64,000 nt of DNA, from positions 434,001 through 498,000 of the forward strand of contig NZ_CP114054.1 in NCBI RefSeq assembly GCF_026967575.1, in the 5' to 3' direction. The stretch's first letter is position 1; each line of letters starts with the position of its first letter. Positions 39,490 through 48,781 of this stretch are shown here, one piece after another. A program made the position numbers and the translations under genes. Source of the DNA: Aurantiacibacter sp. MUD11 (lineage in GTDB: Bacteria > Pseudomonadota > Alphaproteobacteria > Sphingomonadales > Sphingomonadaceae). Below the pieces are notes generated by a model. The model was not told the DNA's origin. It saw nothing but the letters and a program-made list of their open reading frames with translations, and made no database searches.

Positions 39490-40478
39490 GCGTGCTACCT
39501 TCCGTCGAACACCCGCTGACCGAGGCCGAGGCCGAACAGGCCTTTGCCGACATGCTGGACGGCAAGCCGTCTGACGAGGAGATCGCAAAGTTCCTGTCCG
39601 ACCTGTCGGATCGCGGCGAATGCGCCGAGGAAATCACCGGCGCGGCCCGCGCAATGCGCGCACGCCTGATCCCGATCGACGCTCCAGCGAACGCCATCGA
39701 CGTTTGCGGCACGGGCGGCGATGGCCACCACACGCTCAACGTGTCTACCGCGGTATCGCTGGTGGTGGCGGCTTGCGGCGTACCGGTGGCCAAGCACGGA
39801 AACCGCGCAGCCAGTTCCAAGGCCGGGGCAGCGGATACGCTGGAGGCTCTGGGCCTCGACATGGACGCGGCCGGTCGCACTGCCGAGCACACCCTGCGCG
39901 AGATCGGCATCTGCTTCCTCTTCGCCAAGAACCACCACCCGGCCATGGCCCGCATCCAGCCCATTCGGCAAAAGCTGGCCAAGCGCACCATTTTCAACCT
40001 GATGGGACCGCTGTCGAACCCGGCCCGCGTGCGTCGCCAGCTGATCGGCATCGCCCGCCCGGCCTATGTCCCGATCTATGCCGATGCCATGGCCCGCCTC
40101 GGCACCGAGCGGACCTTCATCGTCTCCGGTGACGAGGGGCTCGACGAGCTCAGCCTCGACGAAGGCAACGAGGTTGCCGATGTTCGGGGTAACGAGGTGA
40201 CGATGCGCCGCGTCTCTGCCGAGGATGCCGGCCTGCCGCACGCGCCGGTCGAGGCCATTCGCGGCGGCGATCCGGAGCACAACGCCAAGGCGCTGCAGGC
40301 GCTGCTGATGGGCATGCCCGGCCCCTATCGCGACGCCGTTCTGTTCAACGCCGCCGGCGCGCTGATCGTGGCCGGCGAAGTCGAGACCTGGAAGGAAGGC
40401 GTGGAAGAGGCCGCCGAGGCGCTCGACAAGGGCCTCGCCAAGGCGCTGCTCGATTGCTGGATTGCGGCCGCCAAGTGA
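39486..40478 (+). CDS. trpD: Anthranilate phosphoribosyltransferase
   Basis: 330 residues adding phosphoribose from PRPP to anthranilate. The PRPP-binding glycine motif is [18 protein letters not shown], followed by [14 protein letters not shown] and [30 protein letters not shown] completes the family signature. It is linked by 4-bp overlaps to trpG (ATGA) and trpC (GTGA). Confidence 0.97.
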   Translation: MSVLPSVEHPLTEAEAEQAFADMLDGKPSDEEIAKFLSDLSDRGECAEEITGAARAMRARLIPIDAPANAIDVCGTGGDGHHTLNVSTAVSLVVAACGVPVAKHGNRAASSKAGAADTLEALGLDMDAAGRTAEHTLREIGICFLFAKNHHPAMARIQPIRQKLAKRTIFNLMGPLSNPARVRRQLIGIARPAYVPIYADAMARLGTERTFIVSGDEGLDELSLDEGNEVADVRGNEVTMRRVSAEDAGLPHAPVEAIRGGDPEHNAKALQALLMGMPGPYRDAVLFNAAGALIVAGEVETWKEGVEEAAEALDKGLAKALLDCWIAAAK

Positions 40479-41263
40479 ACAAGCTGGAAGAAATCTGCGC
40501 CACCAAGCGCGAGGAAGTGCTTGCCCGCAAGGCGGAACGGACGCTGGCCGATCTCGAACTGCTAGCGAGCGAGGCTTCGGCGCCGCGCGGTTTCCGGGCA
40601 GCGCTGGAAGAGAAGTCCCGCGATGGCTTCGGGCTCATCGCGGAGATCAAGAAGGCCTCTCCTTCCAAAGGCTTGATTCGCGACGATTTCCGCCCTCACC
40701 AGCACGCCATGGACTATGCCGCCGGCGGTGCTGCCTGCCTTTCGGTGCTGACCGACGCGCCCTATTTCCAGGGTCACGAGGATTACCTGCTCGATGCCCG
40801 CGCCAGCTGCGCGCTGCCGGTGCTGCGCAAGGATTTCATGGTCGATCCCTGGCAGGTGGCCGAAAGCCGCGCGATCGGTGCCGATGCCATCCTGATCATC
40901 GTTGCCGCCCTGTCGGATGCGCTGATGGCGGAAATCGAGGCTGCGGCCCTCGCCATGGGCATGGACGTGCTGGTCGAAGTGCATGACGAAGAGGAGATGG
41001 AACGCGCCGCGGCCTATCTCCGCTCGCGCCTGATCGGTGTGAACAATCGCGACCTGAAGACCTTCACCACCGATCTCGCCACCACTGAGCGGCTTGCACC
41101 GCTGGCGCCGGAAGGCAGCCTGCTGGTGGGCGAAAGCGGCATCAACAGCCATGCCGATTGCCAACGTCTGGCGCAGTCCGGCGTACGCTGCTTCCTGGTC
41201 GGAGAGAGCCTGATGCGACAGGACGATGTCGAAGCTGCCACGCGGCGTTTGTTGCAAGGCTAG
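40475..41263 (+). CDS. trpC: Indole-3-glycerol phosphate synthase
   Basis: 262-residue TIM barrel closing the indole ring of CdRP. It is not fused to TrpF. Motifs: [20 protein letters not shown] with the catalytic lysines, [40 protein letters not shown] and [13 protein letters not shown]. The start is GTG 40475 in a GTGA overlap with trpD; the ORF can be extended seven codons into trpD but there is no reason to. moaC follows 25 bp later. Confidence 0.97.
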   Translation: MNKLEEICATKREEVLARKAERTLADLELLASEASAPRGFRAALEEKSRDGFGLIAEIKKASPSKGLIRDDFRPHQHAMDYAAGGAACLSVLTDAPYFQGHEDYLLDARASCALPVLRKDFMVDPWQVAESRAIGADAILIIVAALSDALMAEIEAAALAMGMDVLVEVHDEEEMERAAAYLRSRLIGVNNRDLKTFTTDLATTERLAPLAPEGSLLVGESGINSHADCQRLAQSGVRCFLVGESLMRQDDVEAATRRLLQG

Positions 41264-41288
41264 CGACGGGCTGCGATAGGCTTCCCGC

Positions 41289-41759
41289 ATGAGCAAGCTC
41301 ACCCATCTCGACGACAAGGGCGCTGCCCGTATGGTGAATGTCGGCGGCAAGCCCGAAACGGCTCGCAGCGCAACCGCTGCAGGCCGTATCCTCATGTCGC
41401 CTGCCACGCTGGCCGCCGTTCGCGACGGCAGCGGCCCGAAGGGAGACGTGCTGTCCGCCGCGCGCATTGCCGGCATCATGGCGGCGAAGAAGACCGGCGA
41501 ACTGATCCCGCTGTGCCATCCGCTGGCGCTGGACACCGTCAGCGTGGATTTCGCCTTCGCCGAAGACTGGGTCGAGGTGACGGCCCGCGCTGCGCTGACC
41601 GGCAAGACAGGGGTCGAGATGGAGGCCCTGACGGCTGCCTCGGTCGCCCTGCTCACTCTCTACGACATGGCCAAGGCGCTGGAGAAAGGCATGGTCATCG
41701 AGAACGTCCGCCTGCTGGAGAAGACCGGCGGCAAGAGCGGCGACTGGCGCGCGGAGTAA
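41289..41759 (+). CDS. moaC: Cyclic pyranopterin monophosphate synthase
   Basis: 156 residues; the second step of molybdenum cofactor synthesis, forming cPMP from the MoaA product. Family blocks: [59 protein letters not shown] and [12 protein letters not shown]. moeA follows after 7 bp. No moaA is in the window. Confidence 0.97.
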   Translation: MSKLTHLDDKGAARMVNVGGKPETARSATAAGRILMSPATLAAVRDGSGPKGDVLSAARIAGIMAAKKTGELIPLCHPLALDTVSVDFAFAEDWVEVTARAALTGKTGVEMEALTAASVALLTLYDMAKALEKGMVIENVRLLEKTGGKSGDWRAE

Positions 41760-41766
41760 TCGCAAG

Positions 41767-42972
41767 GTGGCACCGCCCAAACCGATCCCGCTTGAGGAAG
41801 CTCAAGCCCGGCTGTGCAACCTGGTGTCCCCGCTTCCGGTCGAGCAGGTGCCTGTCGAACGGGCGATCGGCCGGTACCTCGCGGAAGACCTGCGCGCCCG
41901 CCGTACCCAGCCCCCGGCGGATCTGTCGGCGATGGATGGCTACGCGGTCGGCGGGGATGATCTTGCAGGTCCGTGGCGCGTGGTCGGTGAAAGTGCTGCC
42001 GGACATCCCTACCAAGGCGAGATCAGGCGCGGCGAAGCAGCCCGCATCTCGACCGGTGCGCATATGCCTGCCGGGACGGGCGCAATGCTGTTGCAGGAAA
42101 ATGCGATCCGTGACGGCGACAGGCTTACCCTTTCGAACGAGGACGGCCCGACACCGCGCCATATCCGACGCGAGGGCTTCGACTTCGCTGATGGCGACCG
42201 AGTGCTTGCCGCCGGCACCCGTATCGGCCCTGCGCAACTCGCCCTGGCGATCTCTGCCGGTCACGGAGAGATCTCCGCACCAAGCCTGCCCGGGCTGGCC
42301 GTGATCGACAGCGGCGACGAACTCTGCACCGATCCTGCCAATTGCGGCCCGCACCAGATCCCGGCGAGCAACGGCCCCGCCCTTGCCGCCCTCGGCGCGT
42401 CGCTCACCTCCAACATCGTCCGGATCGGACCGGTCCGCGACCAGCTGGCTGATGTCGTCGACGCGTTCGAACGGGCATCGGAGGCCGATGTCATCGTTAC
42501 CAGCGGCGGAGCATCAGTCGGCGATCACGACCTGATGAAGCCGGCGCTCGAACAATGGGGAGCGGCGATCGATTTCTGGCGCGTGGCGATCAAGCCGGGC
42601 AAGCCGCTTATGGTCGCCCGCAAGGGGCAGACCACTATCCTGGGCCTGCCGGGCAACCCCGTTTCAAGCTTCGTCACCGCCTGGCTGTTCCTGCTTCCCC
42701 TGCTGCGCAAACTGGCGGGCGCCCGCGACGTGCTGCCAAGAACCTTGCTGATGCCCTTGAGAGGGCAGCTGGAGGCTGGCGGCTCTCGGACGGAATTCCT
42801 GCGCGGCAGGATCGTCAACGGCGGTATCGAACCCATCGACGAGCGCGACAGTAGCGCCCTGCGGGCTCTCGCCGCCGCCGAAGCGCTGATCCGGCGCGAT
42901 ATCGCAGCTCCGGCAGTCGCGGATGGCCAACTGGTGCCGATCTATCCGCTCCAAAATGGCGGTAACGCTTGA
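41767..42972 (+). CDS. moeA: Molybdopterin molybdenumtransferase
   Basis: 401 residues inserting molybdate into adenylylated molybdopterin. Conserved blocks: PADLSAMDGYAV, RISTGAHMPAGTGAML, LAVIDSGDEL, DVIVTSGGASVGDHDLMKPA, AIKPGKPLMVA and ILGLPGNPVSSFV. The start is GTG 41767. The gene ends among the promoter elements of lexA: its stop codon overlaps a TTGACT hexamer at 42969-42974. The moeA-lexA order is common in alphaproteobacteria. Confidence 0.95.
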   Translation: MAPPKPIPLEEAQARLCNLVSPLPVEQVPVERAIGRYLAEDLRARRTQPPADLSAMDGYAVGGDDLAGPWRVVGESAAGHPYQGEIRRGEAARISTGAHMPAGTGAMLLQENAIRDGDRLTLSNEDGPTPRHIRREGFDFADGDRVLAAGTRIGPAQLALAISAGHGEISAPSLPGLAVIDSGDELCTDPANCGPHQIPASNGPALAALGASLTSNIVRIGPVRDQLADVVDAFERASEADVIVTSGGASVGDHDLMKPALEQWGAAIDFWRVAIKPGKPLMVARKGQTTILGLPGNPVSSFVTAWLFLLPLLRKLAGARDVLPRTLLMPLRGQLEAGGSRTEFLRGRIVNGGIEPIDERDSSALRALAAAEALIRRDIAAPAVADGQLVPIYPLQNGGNA

Positions 42973-42996
42973 CTTGAGCGAATCTGTTTCATACTT

Positions 42997-43011
42997 GTTC
43001 CGTATTCGTTC
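42997..43011 (+). promoter_or_regulatory. SOS box (LexA operator) before lexA
   Basis: GTTCCGTATTCGTTC: a perfect match to the alphaproteobacterial SOS box GTTC-N7-GTTC, 48 bp upstream of the lexA ATG and 22 bp after a TTGACT -35-like hexamer. It indicates that lexA represses itself. Confidence 0.9.
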
Positions 43012-43016
43012 CCCAT

Positions 43017-43048
43017 GTGGAACATTGCGGAAGTGGAACATTGCGGAA
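43017..43048 (+). repeat. Perfect tandem duplication in the lexA leader
   Basis: GTGGAACATTGCGGAA is repeated twice head to tail (43017-43032 and 43033-43048) between the SOS box and the lexA start. The second copy ends just before GGGG (part of a possible ribosome site). Each copy contains GAAC, but the distance between them (12 bp) does not form a second SOS box. Confidence 0.9.
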
Positions 43049-43059
43049 GGGGTTCACCC

Positions 43060-43731
43060 ATGTTGACTGCCAAGCAACACGAATTGCTGCTGTTCATCCA
43101 TCGCCGGCTCGAAGAGTCGGGCATTTCTCCGAGTTTCGAAGAGATGAAGGAAGCGCTCGACCTGAAGAGCAAGTCGGGCGTGCACCGCCTGATTTCCGCG
43201 CTCGAGGAACGCGGCTTCATCCGCCGGCTGCCCAACCGCGCGCGCGCGCTTGAAGTGGTGAAGATGCCGGAGAACATGGGCGGCAAGGGGGCGGAGGCCG
43301 TCGCCAAGGTGACCACGCCTCCTGCCAACCAGCCTCAGGCTGCCAATGACGTGATCGAAATCCCGCTGCACGGCCGGATTGCCGCCGGTGTCCCGATCGA
43401 GGCGCTGGAAGACAGCCAGACCCTGCCCGTCCCTGCCGCGCTGCTCGGCTCGGGTGAGCATTATGCGCTCGAAGTCTCCGGCGACTCTATGGTCGAAGCG
43501 GGCATCTTCGACGGTGACTTCGCGCTGGTGAAGAAGGCCGATACTGCCCGCGACGGCGATATCGTGGTGGCACTCGTCAATGACGAGGAAGCGACGCTGA
43601 AGTACCTGTACCACGATGGCGGCAAGATCCGGCTCGATCCGGCCAATGCCGCTTACGATCCGCAGGTCTATGAAGATCGGCAGGTGAAGGTTCAGGGCAA
43701 GCTCGCGGGCCTGCTGCGCCGCTACCACTGA
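43060..43731 (+). CDS. lexA: SOS repressor LexA
   Basis: 223 residues from ATG 43060 ([17 protein letters not shown]). The N-terminal winged helix (about 1-65) has [20 protein letters not shown] as its recognition region. The self-cleavage site is Ala109-Gly110 (GRIAAGVP), with catalytic Ser143 (SGDSMVEAG) and Lys181 (ATLKYLY). An in-frame ATG at 43015 would add 15 residues encoded by the tandem repeat and lies right at the SOS box; the shorter start matches the family. Cleavage after RecA activation derepresses DNA-repair genes. Confidence 0.97.
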   Translation: MLTAKQHELLLFIHRRLEESGISPSFEEMKEALDLKSKSGVHRLISALEERGFIRRLPNRARALEVVKMPENMGGKGAEAVAKVTTPPANQPQAANDVIEIPLHGRIAAGVPIEALEDSQTLPVPAALLGSGEHYALEVSGDSMVEAGIFDGDFALVKKADTARDGDIVVALVNDEEATLKYLYHDGGKIRLDPANAAYDPQVYEDRQVKVQGKLAGLLRRYH

Positions 43732-43799
43732 CCTGACGCAGGGATTCTGGGCGGAGGAGGACCCCGGCGGGTTCGCCTCCGTTTGCATGTGCGCTGCGA

Positions 43800-45986
43800 T
43801 TAATCTTTCCGCCGGCCGCGCCACCAGCCATGTTCGCCCTGCGATTGGGCGACGCTGGTTAGCCGTGGTTCCTCACCGAGGACAATTGCCAGTCCGCCGC
43901 TTTGCGACAGCATCCGGCCATCCGCCTTCAACCAGCGTGGCGCGCACGAACTCGGTAGCCAGCGATCGGACACGACGATATCGGCACGCTCGCAAGCCGC
44001 GGCCAGCGCCCGTTCGGCAACAATGTTCCGGCTGCGGCTCATCAGCAGTTCCCATTCCCGGCCACCGCGTTCCAGGGTGATGGCGCAGAAGTCGGAACTG
44101 CACCGTGCCCCCGGCCACTCGGTTAGCGGTAAAGGTTCGCCCTCGACACCGGAGAGTTCCAGCAGGTTGTCGCGGGTGAAGCTGCTGCGCGAATTGCGCA
44201 GCACCAGCAGCTGTTCGCCTTCACCGGTAATGCCGACATGGCGGCCATCGCTCGAAACCAGCACATCAGGGATCGGCGTGCGCAGCAATACCAGCGTAGC
44301 GAGTGCAGCAGGTGCCAGGCCCCATAGCCGTGCCTTGCCCCGCCACAGTGCCAGCCAGAGCCCGCCGGAAACAAACAGCAGTATCGTCGGCAGGGTCATC
44401 TGCGGGATCAGCTTCACGGCGCCGGGCTGGCTGGAGGTAAAGTGCGCAATGCCCAGCAAGAGGTCGAGCGACTGGCCTGCAAGCCACCAGGCGGGCGCTC
44501 CCAGCCCGACGAGGTCCAGCGCCAGGGCCAGCGCAATCAGCGGCATGGAGACGAAGGTCACCAGCGGAATGGCGATGACGTTGGCAAAGGCGCCGTAAAC
44601 GCCCGCCCGGTGGAAGTGGAACAGCACGATCGGCATCAGCGCGACTTCGATCACGAGGCCGGTCACCAGCAACATCGTCGCGCGTCTGGCAAACCACCTC
44701 GTGCGGCTTTCCTCGCGCGTTGCCAGGAAGCGTTTTACCGGCCCCGCATTATGCAGTGCGACGATGGCGATGACGGCGGCAAAGCTCATCTGGAAGCTCG
44801 GCCCGACCAGGCTTTCCGGCCACAACAGCATCACGGCCGCCGCCGCGACCGCCACCATGCGCAAGGACAAGGGTTCACGCCCAAGGGCAAGCGCAACCAG
44901 TACCAGCAGCGCGGCAATGCAGCTGCGCACCGTCGGCACCTGCGCTCCGGTCAGCAAGGTGTAGCCGATACCGGCCAGGGCGGCGATCGCAGCGGCCGCT
45001 ACTGGCAAGCGCACCCTCAGGACCAGCCATGGCCACAGGGCCAGCAGGCGGATGGCAAGCAGGTATGCTCCCGCGATAACAGCGCTGACATGCAGCCCGC
45101 TGATGGATAGCAGGTGGGTCAGCCCGGCATCGCGCATGGCATCTTCGTCCGCCTCGCCGATCGCGCCGCGGTCTCCGCTGGCGAAGGCGGCGGCAATGCT
45201 GCCGGCGGAGCCACCCAATTGCTCGCGCACATGGGCCGATAGACGCCGCTGTAATCCGGCAATCAAGGCTTCGTCGGTGTCCGGCGGCTCGATCACTGTC
45301 ACCGCGCCCTGCACGCTGCCCGTGGCAGCGTATCCTTCGAACCAGGCCGTGCGCGCGAAGTCGTAGCCACCGGGCAACATGGGTGCGGCAGGCGGCATCA
45401 GTCGGGCCTGCAATTGCAGCAATGCGCCTTCGCCGAAAGCCGGATCATCCTCCTCGGACGGCACATTCACGCGGACCTTGGCTGCCTCGCCGGTGTCCGG
45501 GTGGCGGATGGCCAGGACGAGGCGCACGCGGTCCTGCGCCGGCTGCTCGATACGCTCCAGCACGCGGCCCATGAAGGTGCCCGAAACCGGTCGCTCGAAA
45601 GCCTCGGCGCCGACCAGCTCCGAGCGGGTCCATGCCAGCCCTGTCCCGAAGGCCAACAGGAGGCCGCAAGCGACCAGTGCCCCGACGAGGTGGACACGGG
45701 TCTCCCGCCCCTTCCACAAGGCCACCGCACCGATTGCGCAGAGCAGGCCTACGGCCATGCTGGCGATCCACGCGCCCGGCGTATCGAGCACGAACCAGAC
45801 GCCGATCCCGGCTGCCATGGCGACTGCCATCCACGGGCCGCGATCGAAGCCGGAATCGGCCAGGAATCGCTCGGCAAACGTAGCCACGCTGGACAAAGAC
45901 GCGCGCTTTCGCCAAGGCGTGTGCTGCGTCGCAGCATCGCCCTGCTCGTCCCCCATCGGGACCAATGGTGGCTGGCGCGTCGCCAT
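43800..45986 (-). CDS. comEC: ComEC/Rec2-family DNA-uptake membrane channel
   Basis: 728 residues with many membrane helices. It has an N-terminal DUF4131-like region and the Competence core, with LTHLLSISGLHVSAVIAGAY as the clearest motif and TLLTGAQVPTVRSCIAALLV. The C-terminal 180 residues lie where most ComEC proteins carry a metallo-beta-lactamase-like nuclease domain, but no HxHxDH zinc motif is seen, so that domain is degenerate. ATG 45986 is only 28 bp from the divergent gltX start; ATG 45956 is an alternative. ComEC would carry single-stranded DNA across the inner membrane. Confidence 0.9.
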   Translation of the reverse strand: MATRQPPLVPMGDEQGDAATQHTPWRKRASLSSVATFAERFLADSGFDRGPWMAVAMAAGIGVWFVLDTPGAWIASMAVGLLCAIGAVALWKGRETRVHLVGALVACGLLLAFGTGLAWTRSELVGAEAFERPVSGTFMGRVLERIEQPAQDRVRLVLAIRHPDTGEAAKVRVNVPSEEDDPAFGEGALLQLQARLMPPAAPMLPGGYDFARTAWFEGYAATGSVQGAVTVIEPPDTDEALIAGLQRRLSAHVREQLGGSAGSIAAAFASGDRGAIGEADEDAMRDAGLTHLLSISGLHVSAVIAGAYLLAIRLLALWPWLVLRVRLPVAAAAIAALAGIGYTLLTGAQVPTVRSCIAALLVLVALALGREPLSLRMVAVAAAAVMLLWPESLVGPSFQMSFAAVIAIVALHNAGPVKRFLATREESRTRWFARRATMLLVTGLVIEVALMPIVLFHFHRAGVYGAFANVIAIPLVTFVSMPLIALALALDLVGLGAPAWWLAGQSLDLLLGIAHFTSSQPGAVKLIPQMTLPTILLFVSGGLWLALWRGKARLWGLAPAALATLVLLRTPIPDVLVSSDGRHVGITGEGEQLLVLRNSRSSFTRDNLLELSGVEGEPLPLTEWPGARCSSDFCAITLERGGREWELLMSRSRNIVAERALAAACERADIVVSDRWLPSSCAPRWLKADGRMLSQSGGLAIVLGEEPRLTSVAQSQGEHGWWRGRRKD

Positions 45987-46014
45987 GCAAATATAGGACA
46001 GGAAACAGAGGGTT

Positions 46015-47445
46015 ATGGCAAGTTCGAGTGGTGATGGTTCTGTGCAGCGTCCGGTCGTGACGCGCTTTGCGCCCAGCCCCACCGGCTTCCTGCACATCGG
46101 CAATGCCCGCACCGGGCTTTTTTCGTGGCTCTATGCCCGCCATCACGGCGGCAAGGCCCTGCTGCGCATCGAGGACACCGACAAGAAGCGTTCCACCCAG
46201 GAAGCGATCGACGTAATCTTCGACGGGCTGGACTGGCTCGGCCTCGAATTCGATGGTGAGCCGGTGTTCCAGAGTCAGCGGGCCGAGCGGCACGCGGAAG
46301 TGGCGCAAAAGCTGCTGGACGCGGGCCAGGCCTACAAGTGCTTCGCCACGCCTGAAGAACTCGCCGAAATGCGCGAACAGCAGCGCGCCGCCAAGCAACC
46401 GCTGCGTTACGACGGCCGCTGGCGCGACCGTGACCCCTCGGAAGCCCCTGAAGGCGCGCCCTTCACCGTGCGCATCAAGACGCCCGAGGGCGGCGAGACG
46501 GTGATCGAGGATGCCGTGCAGGGCCGCGTGAAGGTGGACAATCGCGAGATCGACGATTTCATCCTGCTGCGTGCCGACGGCACGCCCACCTACATGCTGG
46601 CCGTCGTGGTCGACGACATGGACATGGGGTGCACCCACATCATCCGCGGCGACGACCACCTCAACAATGCTTTTCGCCAGATCCAGGTGATCCGCGCCAT
46701 GCAGGGAATCGAGGAAGGCTGGGACGAGCCTACCTATGCCCACGTCCCGCTGATCCACGGCAACGATGGCGCCAAGCTGTCGAAGCGCCACGGCGCGCTG
46801 GGTGTGCGCGACTATCGCGAGATGGGCATCCTGCCCGAAGCGCTGTTCAACTACCTGCTGCGCCTTGGCTGGGGTCATGGCGACCAGGAGGAATTCAGCC
46901 GCGAAGAGGCCATCGCGCTGTTCGATATCGACGCCGTGAACAAGGGCCCGAGCCGCTTCGACATGAAGAAGCTGCTGAACATGAACGGCAATTACATTCG
47001 CGCCGCCAACGATGCTCGCCTGGCCAGGCTGGCAGCGGAACTGATCGGCCCCGAAGCGGACGAGAAACTGCTCGAACAGGCCATGCCGGTGCTCAAGACC
47101 CGCGCTCGCGACATGAACGAACTGGCCGATGGCGCAGCCTTCCTGTTCAAGCAGCGCCCGCTGGAAATGACTGAAAAGGCGGCGGCCCTGCTCGACGACG
47201 AGGCGCGCGAGCGCCTGGCGGCGATTTCAAGCCGGTTGCAGGCGGAAACGGACTGGACAATCGAGGCGCTGGAGGCCAATCTGAAGGCCTATGCGGAGGA
47301 GCTGGATCTCGGTCTCGGCAAACTCGCGCAGCCGCTTCGTGCGGCACTGACAGGGCAGACCACCTCGCCCGGTATTTTCGATGTGCTGGTGCTTCTCGGC
47401 AGAGAAGAGAGCCTTGCGCGGATCGACGCCCAGGCAGGCAGCTGA
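46015..47445 (+). CDS. gltX: Glutamyl-tRNA synthetase
   Basis: 476-residue class I synthetase. The HIGH motif is in [19 protein letters not shown] and the KMSKS counterpart is AKLSKRHG. Other blocks: [13 protein letters not shown] and [13 protein letters not shown]. Length and motifs fit a single-copy or GluRS2-type enzyme; alphaproteobacteria often have two, one of which also charges tRNA-Gln. It is divergent from comEC with a very short gap, so the two promoters must overlap the coding starts. gltA follows 46 bp later. Confidence 0.96.
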   Translation: MASSSGDGSVQRPVVTRFAPSPTGFLHIGNARTGLFSWLYARHHGGKALLRIEDTDKKRSTQEAIDVIFDGLDWLGLEFDGEPVFQSQRAERHAEVAQKLLDAGQAYKCFATPEELAEMREQQRAAKQPLRYDGRWRDRDPSEAPEGAPFTVRIKTPEGGETVIEDAVQGRVKVDNREIDDFILLRADGTPTYMLAVVVDDMDMGCTHIIRGDDHLNNAFRQIQVIRAMQGIEEGWDEPTYAHVPLIHGNDGAKLSKRHGALGVRDYREMGILPEALFNYLLRLGWGHGDQEEFSREEAIALFDIDAVNKGPSRFDMKKLLNMNGNYIRAANDARLARLAAELIGPEADEKLLEQAMPVLKTRARDMNELADGAAFLFKQRPLEMTEKAAALLDDEARERLAAISSRLQAETDWTIEALEANLKAYAEELDLGLGKLAQPLRAALTGQTTSPGIFDVLVLLGREESLARIDAQAGS

Positions 47446-47491
47446 GACGCTGTCTGGATTGCGGCGTTTAACTTATTGAAGGAGAACGGCT

Positions 47492-48778
47492 TTGGCTGAC
47501 AAGCAGGCAGAATTGACGGTAGGCGGCGAAAGCTACGACTTTCCGACACTGGAAGGTAGCTGCGGCCCCGATGTCATCGATATCCGCAAGCTTTACGGCA
47601 AGACCGGCAAATTCACGTTCGACCCGGGTTACAAGTCCACGGCCAGCTGCGAAAGCGCGCTGACCTTCATCGACGGCAACGAAGGCGTCCTGCTGCACCG
47701 CGGCTACCCCATCGGACAGCTGGCGGAGCATTCCAGCTTCATGGAAGTCGCCTACCTGCTGCTCAATGGCGAACTGCCGAGCCAGGACGAATACAACGAC
47801 TTCACCAACACCATCACCTATCACACCATGCTGCATGACCAGATGCGGCAGTTCTACCAGGGCTTCCGTCGCGACGCGCACCCCATGGCGGTGATGTGCG
47901 GCGTGGTCGGCGCGCTGTCGGCTTTCTATCACGACAGCACCGACATCTCGGACCCCGAGCACCGCAAGATTTCCAGCCACCGCCTGATCGCCAAGATGCC
48001 GACCATTGCGGCCTGGGCCTACAAGTATGCGGTTGGCCAGCCCTTCATGCAGCCGCAGAACTCGCTCAGCTACACCGGCAACTTCCTGCGCATGACGTTC
48101 GGCGTGCCGGCAGAGGAGTACGAGGTCATCCCGGCGGTCGAAAAGGCCATGGACCGGATCTTCATCCTCCATGCCGACCATGAACAGAACGCCTCGACCA
48201 GCACCGTGCGCCTGGCCGGTTCGTCGGGCGCCAACCCCTTCGCCTGTATCTCCGCCGGCATCGCCTGCCTGTGGGGTCCGGCGCACGGCGGCGCCAACGA
48301 AGCCGCGCTTAACATGCTGCGCGAAATCGGCACGCCCGATCGCATCCCGCACTACATCGAGCGCGCCAAGGACAAGAACGACCCGTTCCGCCTGATGGGC
48401 TTCGGTCACCGCGTCTACAAGAACTACGATCCGCGCGCGACGGTCATGCAGAAGACCGTGCGCGAGGTGTTCGAGGCGCTGAACGTGAAGGACCCGGTGT
48501 TCGAAACCGCCCTGCAGCTGGAAGAAATCGCCCTGAACGACGATTACTTCAAGGAAAAGAAGCTGTTCCCGAACGTGGACTTCTACTCGGGCATCATCCT
48601 GTCGGCGATCGGTTTCCCGACTACCATGTTCACCGCGCTCTTCGCCCTCGCCCGTACCGTGGGCTGGGTGGCGCAGTGGAACGAGATGATTTCCGATCCC
48701 GGCCAGGTCATCGGTCGCCCGCGCCAGCTCTATACCGGACCGACGCAGCGCGACTACGTGCCGCTCGACCAGCGGTAA
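47492..48778 (+). CDS. gltA: Citrate synthase (type II)
   Basis: 428 residues condensing oxaloacetate and acetyl-CoA. The start is TTG 47492 with AAGGAG upstream. Active-site regions: [15 protein letters not shown] (His), [16 protein letters not shown] (His) and [10 protein letters not shown] (Asp). The N-terminal beta region ([20 protein letters not shown]) is that of the NADH-sensitive hexameric Gram-negative type. It converges on the histidine-kinase-like gene with a 3-bp gap. Confidence 0.97.
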   Translation: MADKQAELTVGGESYDFPTLEGSCGPDVIDIRKLYGKTGKFTFDPGYKSTASCESALTFIDGNEGVLLHRGYPIGQLAEHSSFMEVAYLLLNGELPSQDEYNDFTNTITYHTMLHDQMRQFYQGFRRDAHPMAVMCGVVGALSAFYHDSTDISDPEHRKISSHRLIAKMPTIAAWAYKYAVGQPFMQPQNSLSYTGNFLRMTFGVPAEEYEVIPAVEKAMDRIFILHADHEQNASTSTVRLAGSSGANPFACISAGIACLWGPAHGGANEAALNMLREIGTPDRIPHYIERAKDKNDPFRLMGFGHRVYKNYDPRATVMQKTVREVFEALNVKDPVFETALQLEEIALNDDYFKEKKLFPNVDFYSGIILSAIGFPTTMFTALFALARTVGWVAQWNEMISDPGQVIGRPRQLYTGPTQRDYVPLDQR

Positions 48779-48781
48779 ACG

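Noticed and set aside
43015..43059. Upstream ATG start for lexA adding 15 residues
   Set aside because: The extension is encoded by the tandem repeat, lies at the SOS box, and is absent from the family N-terminus; ATG 43060 is the better start.
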